Source: Azoarcus sp. DD4 (GTDB lineage: Bacteria; Pseudomonadota; Gammaproteobacteria; Burkholderiales; Rhodocyclaceae). From it: DNA of 64,000 bases. Below, piece after piece: positions 1 through 7,603 of the stretch (position 1 is its first letter; each line of letters begins with the position of its first letter). The stretch spans positions 3,906,001 through 3,970,000 of the forward strand of contig NZ_CP022958.1 in assembly GCF_006496635.1 (NCBI RefSeq), read 5' to 3'. A program made the position numbers and the translations under genes. The notes beneath the pieces are model-generated. The model ran no database searches. It had not been told where the DNA came from and saw only the letters and a list, made by a program, of their open reading frames with translations.

Positions 1-168
1 GGCGCCGGCAAGGGCAGCCTGCTCGATCCGGAAACCGGCGCGCGCTTCTGGCGCGAGATCCTCGCCGTCGGCGGCAGCCGCCCGGCGCTCGAATCCTTCA
101 AGGCCTTCCGTGGCCGCGAGCCGCGGGTCGACGCGCTGCTGCGCCACAACGGCATGGTGAGCGCATGA
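1..168 (+). CDS. prlC: Oligopeptidase A (M3 metallopeptidase), C-terminal end only
   Basis: Only the last 55 codons are visible, in frame from base 1 to a TGA at 166-168. The tail reads FWREIL, then a GG, then FKAFRGREPRVDALLRH, which is the conserved C-terminus of the M3-family oligopeptidase A. That enzyme is a cytoplasmic zinc peptidase that degrades short peptides, including cleaved signal peptides. The HExxH zinc site lies upstream of the window and cannot be checked. The stop overlaps the start of the next gene (ATGA at 165-168), so the two are probably translationally coupled. Confidence 0.85.
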   Translation, partial: GAGKGSLLDPETGARFWREILAVGGSRPALESFKAFRGREPRVDALLRHNGMVSA

Positions 169-647
169 AGACCGCCGCGCTGCCGGTGCTGCTCGCTGCC
201 GTCCTGGCGGCAGCGGGCGCGCAGGCGCAGACGACCTACCGCTGGGTGGACGAGCACGGCCGGGTGCAGTATTCGGACCAGCCGCCGCCGCCCGGCGTCA
301 GGCGGGTGGAAGAGAAGCGCTTTCGCAGCGATCCGGCCGACACCGTCGATTCCTACGCGGTGCGGCAGGCCGCAGCCGCCTTCCCTGTCGTGCTCTACAG
401 CTCGGCCAATTGCGGCGACGCCTGCGGCCTGGCGCGCGACCTGCTGAACCGCCGCGGCGTGCCCTTCACCGAGATGCCGATCGCCACCGAGGCGGATCTG
501 GCGGTCTACCGCGAGCGCCTCGGCACGCCCGACGAAGTACCGGCGCTCACCGTCGGCACGCTGCCGCTCAAGGGCTTCCAGGCCGCCGCCTGGAACCGGG
601 CGCTGGACAACGCCGGCTATCCGTCCACGGCCCAGCCCAAGCGCTGA
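165..647 (+). CDS. Exported DUF4124 protein with glutaredoxin-like domain
   Basis: A 160-residue protein with a Sec signal peptide (about residues 1-21, ending AQAQ). A DUF4124-type segment follows (YRWVDEHGRVQYSDQPPP, about 24-42). A thioredoxin/glutaredoxin-like domain occupies about 65-150: strand FPVVLYSS, a cysteine pair in NCGDAC, helix LARDLLNRRGV, and a late PALTVG strand with the cis-proline position. It is probably periplasmic with a thiol-redox role, but the partner is unknown. The cysteines are spaced CxxxC rather than the usual CxxC, so redox activity is uncertain. Its ATG overlaps the prlC stop codon, and it ends 12 bases before the convergent gene at 660. Confidence 0.75.
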   Translation: MKTAALPVLLAAVLAAAGAQAQTTYRWVDEHGRVQYSDQPPPPGVRRVEEKRFRSDPADTVDSYAVRQAAAAFPVVLYSSANCGDACGLARDLLNRRGVPFTEMPIATEADLAVYRERLGTPDEVPALTVGTLPLKGFQAAAWNRALDNAGYPSTAQPKR

Positions 648-659
648 GGCAGCTCGCAC

Positions 660-3600
660 CTAGCGCGGCATCATCCGCACCTGGCCCATCTCGGCGAGCG
701 GGCGCGGCATGCCGACGTGATAGCCCTGGGCGTAGTCGATGCCGATCTCGCTCAGGGCCTGCAGGATGGCCTCGTCCTCGACGAACTCGGCCACCGTCGC
801 CAGCCCCATGGTGTGGCCGATGGTGTTGATCGCCTCCACCATCGCCCGGTCGGCCGGGTCGCGCGCAATGTCGCGGATGAAGCTGCCGTCTATCTTCAGG
901 TAATCCACCGGCAGCGTCTTCAGGTAGGTGAAGGACGATAGCCCGCTGCCGAAGTCGTCGAGCGCGAAGGCGCAGCCCAGCCGCTTCACTTCGCCGATGA
1001 AGCTCACCACCCGCGACAGGTTGGCCACAGCCGAGCTTTCGGTGATTTCGAAGCAGATCGAACCGGCCGGCAAGGCAGCCTGTTCCAGCCGGGCGCAGAT
1101 CTCGGCCAGCAGGCGGTCATCGTTGAGCGTGGTGCCCGACAGGTTGATGCACCAGGTGCCCTCCACCCGCCCGCGCTGGCGGTAGGTATCGCCGACCCAG
1201 GCCATCACGTTGCGGAACACCCACTCGTCGATGCGCGGCATCAGGTTGTAGCGTTCGGCCGCCGGGATGAAGCTGCCGGGGCTGATCATGCGGCCGTCCT
1301 CCTCGAGGCGGACGAGGATCTCGTAGTGGATGTCGCGCCCCGCCACCAGCGGCACGATGGGCTGGGCATAAAGGCGCAGGCGGTCGCTATCGAGCGCGTC
1401 GTGCAGCCGCGCCACCCACTGCATCTGGCCGTGGCGCTCCATCAGCTGGTCGTCGTCCGGACGATAGACGTGCACCCGGTTGCGGCCGCCTTCCTTGGCG
1501 GCATAGCAGGCGGTATCGGCAGCCGACAGCAGGCGCCCCATGTGCTGGTCGGCCTCGGTCACCGGCACCAGGCCGATGCTGACGCCGATGGAAAAACCCT
1601 TGCCCTCCCAGGCGAAGCGGAAGTCGCGGATCGCCTCGCGGAAGCCCTCCGCCATATCCAGCGCCTTCTCCACCGGGCAGTTGAAGAAGATGACGCCGAA
1701 CTCGTCGCCGCCGAGCCGCGCCAGCAGGTCGGCCGCCCGCATGCGACCGCGCAGCAGCGCGGTGACCTGACGCAGCAGCTCGTCGCCGGCCACGTGACCG
1801 CAGGTGTCGTTCACCACCTTGAACTGGTCGAGATCGAGGTAGCACAGCACATGCGTAGCGCCGCGCGCCGGCGGCCGGTTGATCAGGTCGGCCAGGCGGC
1901 GCTCGAACTCGCGCCGGTTGGGGATGCCGGTAAGCGCATCCTGACTGGCCTGGCGGGTGAGTTCGCGGGTGAGGTTGAGGGTGACGGTGACGTCGTGGAA
2001 CACCAGCACCACGCCCATCAGGTAACCGAGCCGGCTGCGGATGGGGGCCGCAGTGTCCTGCACCGGGATCAGCTCGCCGTCGCGTCTACGCAGCAGCGCA
2101 TGCTCGGTGCTGCGGGTATCGCGACCGTGGGCGAGCACCGACTTAACCGGATTTTCCAGCGCCGCGCCGCTGGCCTCGTCTTGCAGACGGTAGACGGTCG
2201 CGATGTTGCGCCCGCGCGCCTCCGCCGTGGTCCAGCCGGTGAGCTGCTCGGCGGTCGGGTTGAGGTACTGGATCAGCCCCGCTTCGTCGGTGGTGATGAC
2301 GCCGTCGCCGATCGAGGCCAGCGTCACCTGGGCAAGGTCGCGCTCGCGCTGCAGCTGGTCTTCCATCGAGCGGCGGTCGGTAACGTCGCGCACCAGGCCG
2401 GTGAACAGGAGCTCTCCTTCGAGCGCGCTCTCGCTCACCGACACCTCCAGCACCCGCGGTGGCAGGCCGCGCCGGTGCAGGCGCAGCTCGGTCTTGTCGC
2501 CCGGCACCATCAGGCGGCGCAGCTGGTGCTCCGGCATCAAGTGGCCGTCGCCGAAAAGGCGCACGACCGGCATGCCGATGGCCTGCACGGCCGGCATGCC
2601 GAAGAGTTTTTCCGCACCCGGGTTGAGGCTGCGCAGCAGGCCGTCGCGATTGAAGGTGATGATGCCGTCGCGCACGTCGCGGATGACGGCACGGGTCTGC
2701 GCCACCGCGCGCTCCAAGGCGTCCATCACCCGGTTGTAGCTGGCGGCGATCTGGCCGACCTCGGTGAAGGGCTCGACCGGCACCCGCACCGCCAACTGAC
2801 CCGTGCGCTCCTGCACCTCCATCGCCTGCAGCAGATCGAGCAGCTCGGTGCGCGCCCCATGCTCGGAGACGTTGAGGCCGACATGCTCGTGCTCGGGCGA
2901 CACCCGCAGCGGCATCAGCCGGTTGAGGCCCTTCAGCAGCAGCCAGGCCGCACCGAAGGCCCACGCGCCGCAGACCACGATCCCCAGCGCCTGGACGAAG
3001 AGCTGATCGCCCCGACCCAGGCCGGTGCCAAGCGCGGCGAGGTCGCCGAAGAGCGCCACTGCCAGCGTGCCCCAGACCCCGGCGGCCAGGTGCGCCGGAA
3101 TGGCGCCGACCGCGTCGTCGATGCGCCGCTGCAGCAGGCATTCGTGGCAGACGATCATCGCCAACGCGCCCACGCCGCCGACCAGCAGCGCGCTGCCGGC
3201 ATCGAGCACATGGGCGCCGGCAGTCACCGCCACCAGCCCGGCGATGGCACCGTTCAGGGTCTGCACCACATCGGCATAGCCGCGCATCCACCAGCTAACG
3301 CCCAGGGCCATCAGCACGCCGGCAACCGCACCAAGCACGGTATTGACCAGGATGCCCGGCACCCGGGCGTCCAGCGCCAGCGTGCTGCCGCCGTTGAAGC
3401 CGAACCAGCCGAACAGCAGCAACATCACGCCCAGCATGGACAGCGGCAGGTTGCCGCCGGAAATGGCCTGCACGCCGCCGCCATCGAAGCGGCCGCGCCG
3501 CGGGCCGATCAGCAGCACCGCCGCCAGCGACACCCAGCCGCCGACGCTGTGCACCACAGTGGAACCGGCGAAATCGACGAAGCCGAGCTCCGCCAGCCAG

Positions 3601-4049
3601 CCACGTTCGCCGCCGAGCGCCCCACCCCAGGCCCAGTGGCCGAACACCGGGTAGATCACGCCGCCGATGATGGCCGCCACCGCGAGATAGGCGGAAAAGC
3701 GCATGCGCTCCGCCACCGCGCCGGACACGATGGTCGCCGCGGTGGAACAGAACATCGCCTGGAAAAAGAAGAAAGCCGCCAGCGAAGCAGCGGCGCCATG
3801 GCCCACCGCCACCATGAAGCGGTCGCCGCCGATCAGCCCGGCGGCCGATGCACCGAACATCAGCCCGAAACCGAACAGCCAGTAGAGGGCCACGGCCACC
3901 GCGAAATCGACCAGATTCTTGAGCGCGACGTTCACCGCGTTCTTGCTGCGCGTGAGCCCCGACTCCAGGCACAGGAAGCCGGCCTGCATGAGGAAGACCA
4001 GACCGGAACAGAACACCACCCAGAGGATGTCGATATCGCTTGCGTGCAT
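660..4049 (-). CDS. Ammonium-transporter domain fused to PAS-PAS-GGDEF-EAL (c-di-GMP signalling)
   Basis: A protein of 1129 residues from the ATG at 4049, which has AGGT upstream; an in-frame start at 4091 would add 14 unrelated residues. Residues 1-375 form an Amt/Rh channel. It keeps VDFAGSTVVH (D159 and H167, equivalent to AmtB D160 and H168) and a second pore histidine H320 in PAHLAAGVWGT. A HAMP-like linker follows (about 400-450), then two PAS domains (about 452-565 and 575-690). The GGDEF domain is at 700-865 with intact GGDEF (780-784) and an RxxD inhibitory site (R771-D774). The EAL domain is at 885-1120: EIL at 910, NLSG, EITE 1001-1004, DDFGSG 1031-1036, KID 1052 and E1088. Both c-di-GMP domains look catalytically competent. 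Inference: ammonium passage or binding in the inner membrane is read out as c-di-GMP synthesis or breakdown. Whether it still transports is unknown. Confidence 0.9.
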   Translation of the reverse strand: MHASDIDILWVVFCSGLVFLMQAGFLCLESGLTRSKNAVNVALKNLVDFAVAVALYWLFGFGLMFGASAAGLIGGDRFMVAVGHGAAASLAAFFFFQAMFCSTAATIVSGAVAERMRFSAYLAVAAIIGGVIYPVFGHWAWGGALGGERGWLAELGFVDFAGSTVVHSVGGWVSLAAVLLIGPRRGRFDGGGVQAISGGNLPLSMLGVMLLLFGWFGFNGGSTLALDARVPGILVNTVLGAVAGVLMALGVSWWMRGYADVVQTLNGAIAGLVAVTAGAHVLDAGSALLVGGVGALAMIVCHECLLQRRIDDAVGAIPAHLAAGVWGTLAVALFGDLAALGTGLGRGDQLFVQALGIVVCGAWAFGAAWLLLKGLNRLMPLRVSPEHEHVGLNVSEHGARTELLDLLQAMEVQERTGQLAVRVPVEPFTEVGQIAASYNRVMDALERAVAQTRAVIRDVRDGIITFNRDGLLRSLNPGAEKLFGMPAVQAIGMPVVRLFGDGHLMPEHQLRRLMVPGDKTELRLHRRGLPPRVLEVSVSESALEGELLFTGLVRDVTDRRSMEDQLQRERDLAQVTLASIGDGVITTDEAGLIQYLNPTAEQLTGWTTAEARGRNIATVYRLQDEASGAALENPVKSVLAHGRDTRSTEHALLRRRDGELIPVQDTAAPIRSRLGYLMGVVLVFHDVTVTLNLTRELTRQASQDALTGIPNRREFERRLADLINRPPARGATHVLCYLDLDQFKVVNDTCGHVAGDELLRQVTALLRGRMRAADLLARLGGDEFGVIFFNCPVEKALDMAEGFREAIRDFRFAWEGKGFSIGVSIGLVPVTEADQHMGRLLSAADTACYAAKEGGRNRVHVYRPDDDQLMERHGQMQWVARLHDALDSDRLRLYAQPIVPLVAGRDIHYEILVRLEEDGRMISPGSFIPAAERYNLMPRIDEWVFRNVMAWVGDTYRQRGRVEGTWCINLSGTTLNDDRLLAEICARLEQAALPAGSICFEITESSAVANLSRVVSFIGEVKRLGCAFALDDFGSGLSSFTYLKTLPVDYLKIDGSFIRDIARDPADRAMVEAINTIGHTMGLATVAEFVEDEAILQALSEIGIDYAQGYHVGMPRPLAEMGQVRMMPR

Positions 4050-4180
4050 ACGCTTACCTGTTGATGCGGCAAGACGGGTGGCCCGCCCCAAGGCGGAGAA
4101 GCAAACGCCGGGACGCGCACCAACACCGTGCCTTACCGGCGCGGATTCGGTTTCATACGCTTACAACAGATCGTTTAAGC

Positions 4181-4215
4181 AAGAAGAAAGCCCAGGCCGA
4201 CCCAAGTGCCCGGGC
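4181..4215 (-). terminator. Intrinsic terminator of the polyamine-type ABC operon
   Basis: On the minus strand, GCCCGGGC (4215-4208) pairs with GCCTGGGC (4097-type arm at 4197-4190) with one G-U pair and a 10-base loop. It is followed by TTTCTTCTT (4189-4181). It lies about 10 bases beyond the stop of the last permease gene and before the Amt-fusion start region. The rest of the 4050-4180 gap presumably holds the Amt-fusion promoter, but no convincing -35/-10 pair was found. Confidence 0.7.
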
Positions 4216-4225
4216 GGGTCATTCT

Positions 4226-5113
4226 TCACGCGCTTGCCCGCCGCGCGGCACGGCGTCGCAGCAGGGCCAGTGCGGCGAGCGTGATACCTATCACCAGGAA
4301 GGACACCAACGTGGTGAGGGTGCCCAGCGCATAGATCACCGGCGTGGTCACGGTGGTCGTCAGCCCCTGCAGTTCCAGCGGCAGCGTGTTGACGTCGCCG
4401 ATGGCCTGCGACGAACGTGCAATCTCGTCCCAGCTGAGCGTGAAGCCGAACATGCCGACACCGACCAGGCTGGGCGCGATCATCGGCAGCACCACATGGC
4501 GGAAGCGCTGCCAGGGCGTGGCGCCAAGGTCGGCGGCGGCTTCCTCGTAGGCCGGGTTGAAGCGGTTGAACACCGCGAACATGATCAGCAGGCCAAAAGG
4601 CAGCGTCCAGGTGAGGTGGGCGCCGAGGCCGGAGCTGTAGAGCCCCATCGCGGTGGTGTAGCTCTCCAGCAGGCTGGTCCAGCCCAACGATTCGGCCAAC
4701 GCCTTGATGCCGGTATCGATCAGCCGGAACTGCAGGCCGATGCCGAGCGAGACGATGATGGACGGCATGATGAGGCTGGCGATGCTGACGTAGAACACCA
4801 GCGTGCTGCCCTTGAAGCGCTTGCGGAAAGCCAGCCCGGCAAGCAGCGACAGCAGCATGGTGAGCACCATCACCACCGCGCCCAGCGCCAGCGAACGGCG
4901 GAAGGCGGCGCCGATGTCGATCACGCCGATGCCTTCGAAGAGCTTGGCGAACCAGTGCAGCGACAGGCCGCGCAGCGGGAAGGTGAGCCCGCCTTCCGGG
5001 CCCTGGAAGCTGAGCACGAAGATGCCGAACATCGGCCCGTACAGGAACAGCACGAAAGCGACGAAGACGGCGCCGAGCAGGTAGAAGCCGGGCGTGCGGC
5101 GTTCACGATTCAT
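4226..5113 (-). CDS. ABC transporter permease, PotC/PotI type
   Basis: A 295-residue inner-membrane permease of the spermidine/putrescine importer class. It has about six hydrophobic helices, the first being FYLLGAVFVAFVLFLYG (about 11-27). The EAA-type coupling loop near residue 200 reads EEAAADLGATPWQRFRHVVL and would contact the ATPase. The ATG at 5113 starts two bases after the upstream permease stop (TGA at 5118-5116), and a shadow frame runs through from upstream. It is the last gene of a gntR-ATPase-binding protein-permease-permease operon and is followed by an intrinsic terminator. The solute is inferred from family only. Confidence 0.88.
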   Translation of the reverse strand: MNRERRTPGFYLLGAVFVAFVLFLYGPMFGIFVLSFQGPEGGLTFPLRGLSLHWFAKLFEGIGVIDIGAAFRRSLALGAVVMVLTMLLSLLAGLAFRKRFKGSTLVFYVSIASLIMPSIIVSLGIGLQFRLIDTGIKALAESLGWTSLLESYTTAMGLYSSGLGAHLTWTLPFGLLIMFAVFNRFNPAYEEAAADLGATPWQRFRHVVLPMIAPSLVGVGMFGFTLSWDEIARSSQAIGDVNTLPLELQGLTTTVTTPVIYALGTLTTLVSFLVIGITLAALALLRRRAARRASA

Positions 5114-5115
5114 GG

Positions 5116-6051
5116 TCACAGCTCCTTGCGGATGTCGACCAGCCGGGTCAGCGACCAGATGATCATCAGCACGATGGCGAGCAGGATCACCGCGTTGGCA
5201 GCGGCGATGGGGAACTGCAGGTAGGAGGTCTGCACCTGGATGGTCTTGCCGATGGAGGCGATCTGCTGGCCGCCCATCACGCCCACGGTGACGAAGTCGC
5301 CCATCACGATGGTGATGACGAAGATGGAGCCGATGATGATGCCGGTGCGCGACAGCGGCACCACCACGTTCCACAGCGTCTGCCAGGCCGAGGCGCCGGC
5401 GTCCGACGCGGCTTCGAGCAGGCTGCGGTCGATGCGCATCATCGAGTTGAAGATGGGCACGATCATGAACAGGGTGTACAGGTGCACGAAGGCCAGCACC
5501 ACCGAGAAGTCGGAGAACAGCAGCCACTCGATCGGCTCGTCGATCAGGCCGACGGACATCAGGCTCTGGTTCACCAGCCCGTGGCGGCCGAGCAGCGGCA
5601 CCCAGGAAATCATGCGGATGACGTTGGAGGTCCAGAACGGCACGGTGCACAGGATGAAGAGCAGGGTCTGGGTGCCGGTGCCCCGCACATGGAAGGCGAG
5701 GAAGTAGGCCACCGCGAAGCCGAGCACCAGGGTGATCGCCCACACCAGGAAGCTGAACTTGAAGGTGGACAGATAGGTCTTGGCCGTCACGCACAGGTCT
5801 TCGCCACCGACGCAGCCGGCGAAGATGTCGATGTAATTGCGCAGCGTGAAGGCCGGGATGATCTCGTATTCGTTGTAGTCCCAGAAGCTGATCATCAGCA
5901 CCAGCAGCAGCGGGACGATGAAGAAGACGGCGAAGGCGGCCGACAGCGGCATGGCCTGCAGCCAGGCCGGCAGGCTGCGGCCGGCGGGCCGGGCCGGTGA
6001 GGCGGAGGCCGCCGTTGGCGTGTCGGGAAGCGTCGCGGCTACGGAAGGCAT
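5116..6051 (-). CDS. ABC transporter permease, PotB/PotH type
   Basis: A 311-residue inner-membrane permease, partner of the gene at 4226-5113. A Pro/Ala-rich cytoplasmic N-terminus (about 1-30) precedes a first helix around LSAAFAVFFIVPLLLVLMIS. The family-typical FTLRNYIDIF follows. The coupling loop LLEAASDAGASAWQTLWNVV is near residue 200. GGAG sits about nine bases before the ATG at 6051. It is separated from the binding-protein gene by an unusually long 208-base spacer that carries a GC-rich hairpin, so it may be expressed at a lower level than that gene. Confidence 0.88.
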   Translation of the reverse strand: MPSVAATLPDTPTAASASPARPAGRSLPAWLQAMPLSAAFAVFFIVPLLLVLMISFWDYNEYEIIPAFTLRNYIDIFAGCVGGEDLCVTAKTYLSTFKFSFLVWAITLVLGFAVAYFLAFHVRGTGTQTLLFILCTVPFWTSNVIRMISWVPLLGRHGLVNQSLMSVGLIDEPIEWLLFSDFSVVLAFVHLYTLFMIVPIFNSMMRIDRSLLEAASDAGASAWQTLWNVVVPLSRTGIIIGSIFVITIVMGDFVTVGVMGGQQIASIGKTIQVQTSYLQFPIAAANAVILLAIVLMIIWSLTRLVDIRKEL

Positions 6052-6218
6052 CGGCGTGGCTCCAATGGAAGAAAGAGAAAAGACTTCGATGTCGGGACCT
6101 CAGCGCACATCACGCACGATCCAGCGGGTGGTGCAGCGGGTTTTCGGCAGGCGGGTTTCGCCAGGCGGCTTGCGGCCCGTGGAGCGGCGAGGCATGTGTT
6201 TGGCCTCCGATTTTCGTC

Positions 6219-6239
6219 CCCTCCCCTTCAAGGGGAGGG
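6219..6239. repeat. REP-like perfect hairpin between binding-protein and permease genes
   Basis: CCCTCCCCTT (6219-6228) and AAGGGGAGGG (6230-6239) form a perfect inverted repeat, in practice an 8-bp stem with loop TTCAA. There is no T-run on either strand, so it is not an ordinary intrinsic terminator. It lies just past the stop of the binding-protein gene, inside the operon, where REP-type hairpins often stabilise upstream mRNA or attenuate downstream transcription. I noticed no other copy in this window. The remaining spacer (6052-6218) shows no gene. Confidence 0.6.
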
Positions 6240-6259
6240 AGCAACCGAAGAGCCCACCC

Positions 6260-7552
6260 TTACGCGGCGACGAACTCGTTCCACTTCTGGACCATGTAAT
6301 TGTTCTCGTCCATCACCGAGTTCCAGCAGGCGATGCCGCCCATGCGCTGGGCGTAGGAGCCGCCGTCGCGCACCTTGCCGGCCTTCTCCAGCACGGTGCC
6401 GTCCGGGCCCTTGATGTCCTTCTCGGCCGGCTTGCCTTCCATCCAGTAAGCCCATTCGTAGGCCTCCATCTTGGCCTTGGCGGTTTCCAGCACCGCCGAG
6501 TAATAGCCCTGGCGGTTGAGGAAGGCGCCGGCCCAGCCGTCGAGGAACCAGTTGATGAACTCGTAGGCGGCGTCGAGCTTGGCGCCGCTGAGCGTCTTCG
6601 GCAGGCCGAAGCCGGCGGCCCAGGCACGATAGCCTTCCTTGAGCGGCTGGAAGGTGCAGGGCACGCCCATCGAGCGCACCTTGGTGACCGCGGGCGACCA
6701 CATCGACTGGATCACCACCTCGCCCGAGGCCATCAGGCTGACGGACTCGTTGAAGTCCTTCCACAACGCGCGGAACTGGCCGCGCTTCTTGGCTTCGATC
6801 AGCGCCTTGATGGTGAGGTCGATCTCGGCCTTGCTCATGTTGCCCTTGTCCGGGTACTTGTAGATGCCGGCCGCTTCCACCGCCATCGCCGCATCCATGA
6901 TGCCGATCGACGGAATGTTGAGGATGGCGGCCTTGCCCTTGAACTGCGGGTTGAGCAGCTCGGCCCAGGACTCGATCGGACGGCCGATCAGGTCGGGACG
7001 GATGCCCAGGGTGTCGGCGTTGTAGACCGTGGGGATCAGCGTCATGAACTGGGTCGGCGCCTTGGCGAAGACCTTGGAATTGGCGCCTTCGAGGAACATC
7101 ACCTTCTTCGGCGCGGTGCCCTGGTCGCCCACCGCCTTGCCGTCGATCTCGCCACGGGTGAACAGCGGCGTGATCTTGTCGGCGTTCTTCACCCGGCGGG
7201 CGTCGATGCCCATCAGGTTGCCGGTAGGGATGATCTTCTTCAGCGAGAAGTACTCGGTGTCGATGATGTCGAAAGAGTGCGGCGCGGTGACGGCGCGCTT
7301 GGTGACGTCGTCGGTGGTCACCGGAATGTATTCGATGCGGATGCCGGTGTCCTTGAAGAACTGGTCGGCGATCTCCTTGCTCTGGTTCACCGCGGTGCCG
7401 AGGTAGCGCAGCACCGGCTTTTCCGAGGCATGCACGAAGGGAAAGGCGAGCACGCCGGCGCCGGCCGCGGCGCCCTTGAGCAGCAGGCGGCGGGTGGGGT
7501 CGGCGGGGGTGTCGGTGGCGGCGGAAACGTCGGTCGGCTTGCGGTCGGACAT
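6260..7552 (-). CDS. Periplasmic binding protein of polyamine-type ABC importer, Tat-exported
   Basis: A 430-residue extracellular solute-binding protein of the PotD/PotF class. The N-terminus has a twin-arginine signal, TRRLLLKGAAAGAGVLAFP (about residues 20-38), ending near VHA-SE, so folded export through Tat is predicted rather than Sec. Family-like features include FKDTGIRIEYIPV near 70, the hinge region NADTLGIRPDLIGRPIESW, and a C-terminal AAYEFINWFLDG helix. It lies between the ATPase gene (51 bases upstream) and the permeases. Polyamine is the default family ligand, but the ligand pocket was not verified. Related importers in GntR-regulated operons carry other amines or nitrogenous compounds. 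Confidence 0.85.
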   Translation of the reverse strand: MSDRKPTDVSAATDTPADPTRRLLLKGAAAGAGVLAFPFVHASEKPVLRYLGTAVNQSKEIADQFFKDTGIRIEYIPVTTDDVTKRAVTAPHSFDIIDTEYFSLKKIIPTGNLMGIDARRVKNADKITPLFTRGEIDGKAVGDQGTAPKKVMFLEGANSKVFAKAPTQFMTLIPTVYNADTLGIRPDLIGRPIESWAELLNPQFKGKAAILNIPSIGIMDAAMAVEAAGIYKYPDKGNMSKAEIDLTIKALIEAKKRGQFRALWKDFNESVSLMASGEVVIQSMWSPAVTKVRSMGVPCTFQPLKEGYRAWAAGFGLPKTLSGAKLDAAYEFINWFLDGWAGAFLNRQGYYSAVLETAKAKMEAYEWAYWMEGKPAEKDIKGPDGTVLEKAGKVRDGGSYAQRMGGIACWNSVMDENNYMVQKWNEFVAA

Positions 7553-7603
7553 GGAGCGGCTCCTGTAGGACGGGGCGAAGGGAGACAGCGGAAGGAAAGG
7601 GGT

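Noticed and set aside
1326..4064. Very long plus-strand reading frame (912 codons) opposite the Amt-GGDEF-EAL gene
   Set aside because: Composition is rich in Arg, His, Gln and Ala with no known motif, as expected for an antisense frame in GC-rich DNA; the minus strand has clear domains.
4050..4180. Possible sigma-54 promoter for the Amt fusion (GGCACGGTGTTGGT on the minus strand)
   Set aside because: The -12 GC is not in register: GT lies where GC is required.
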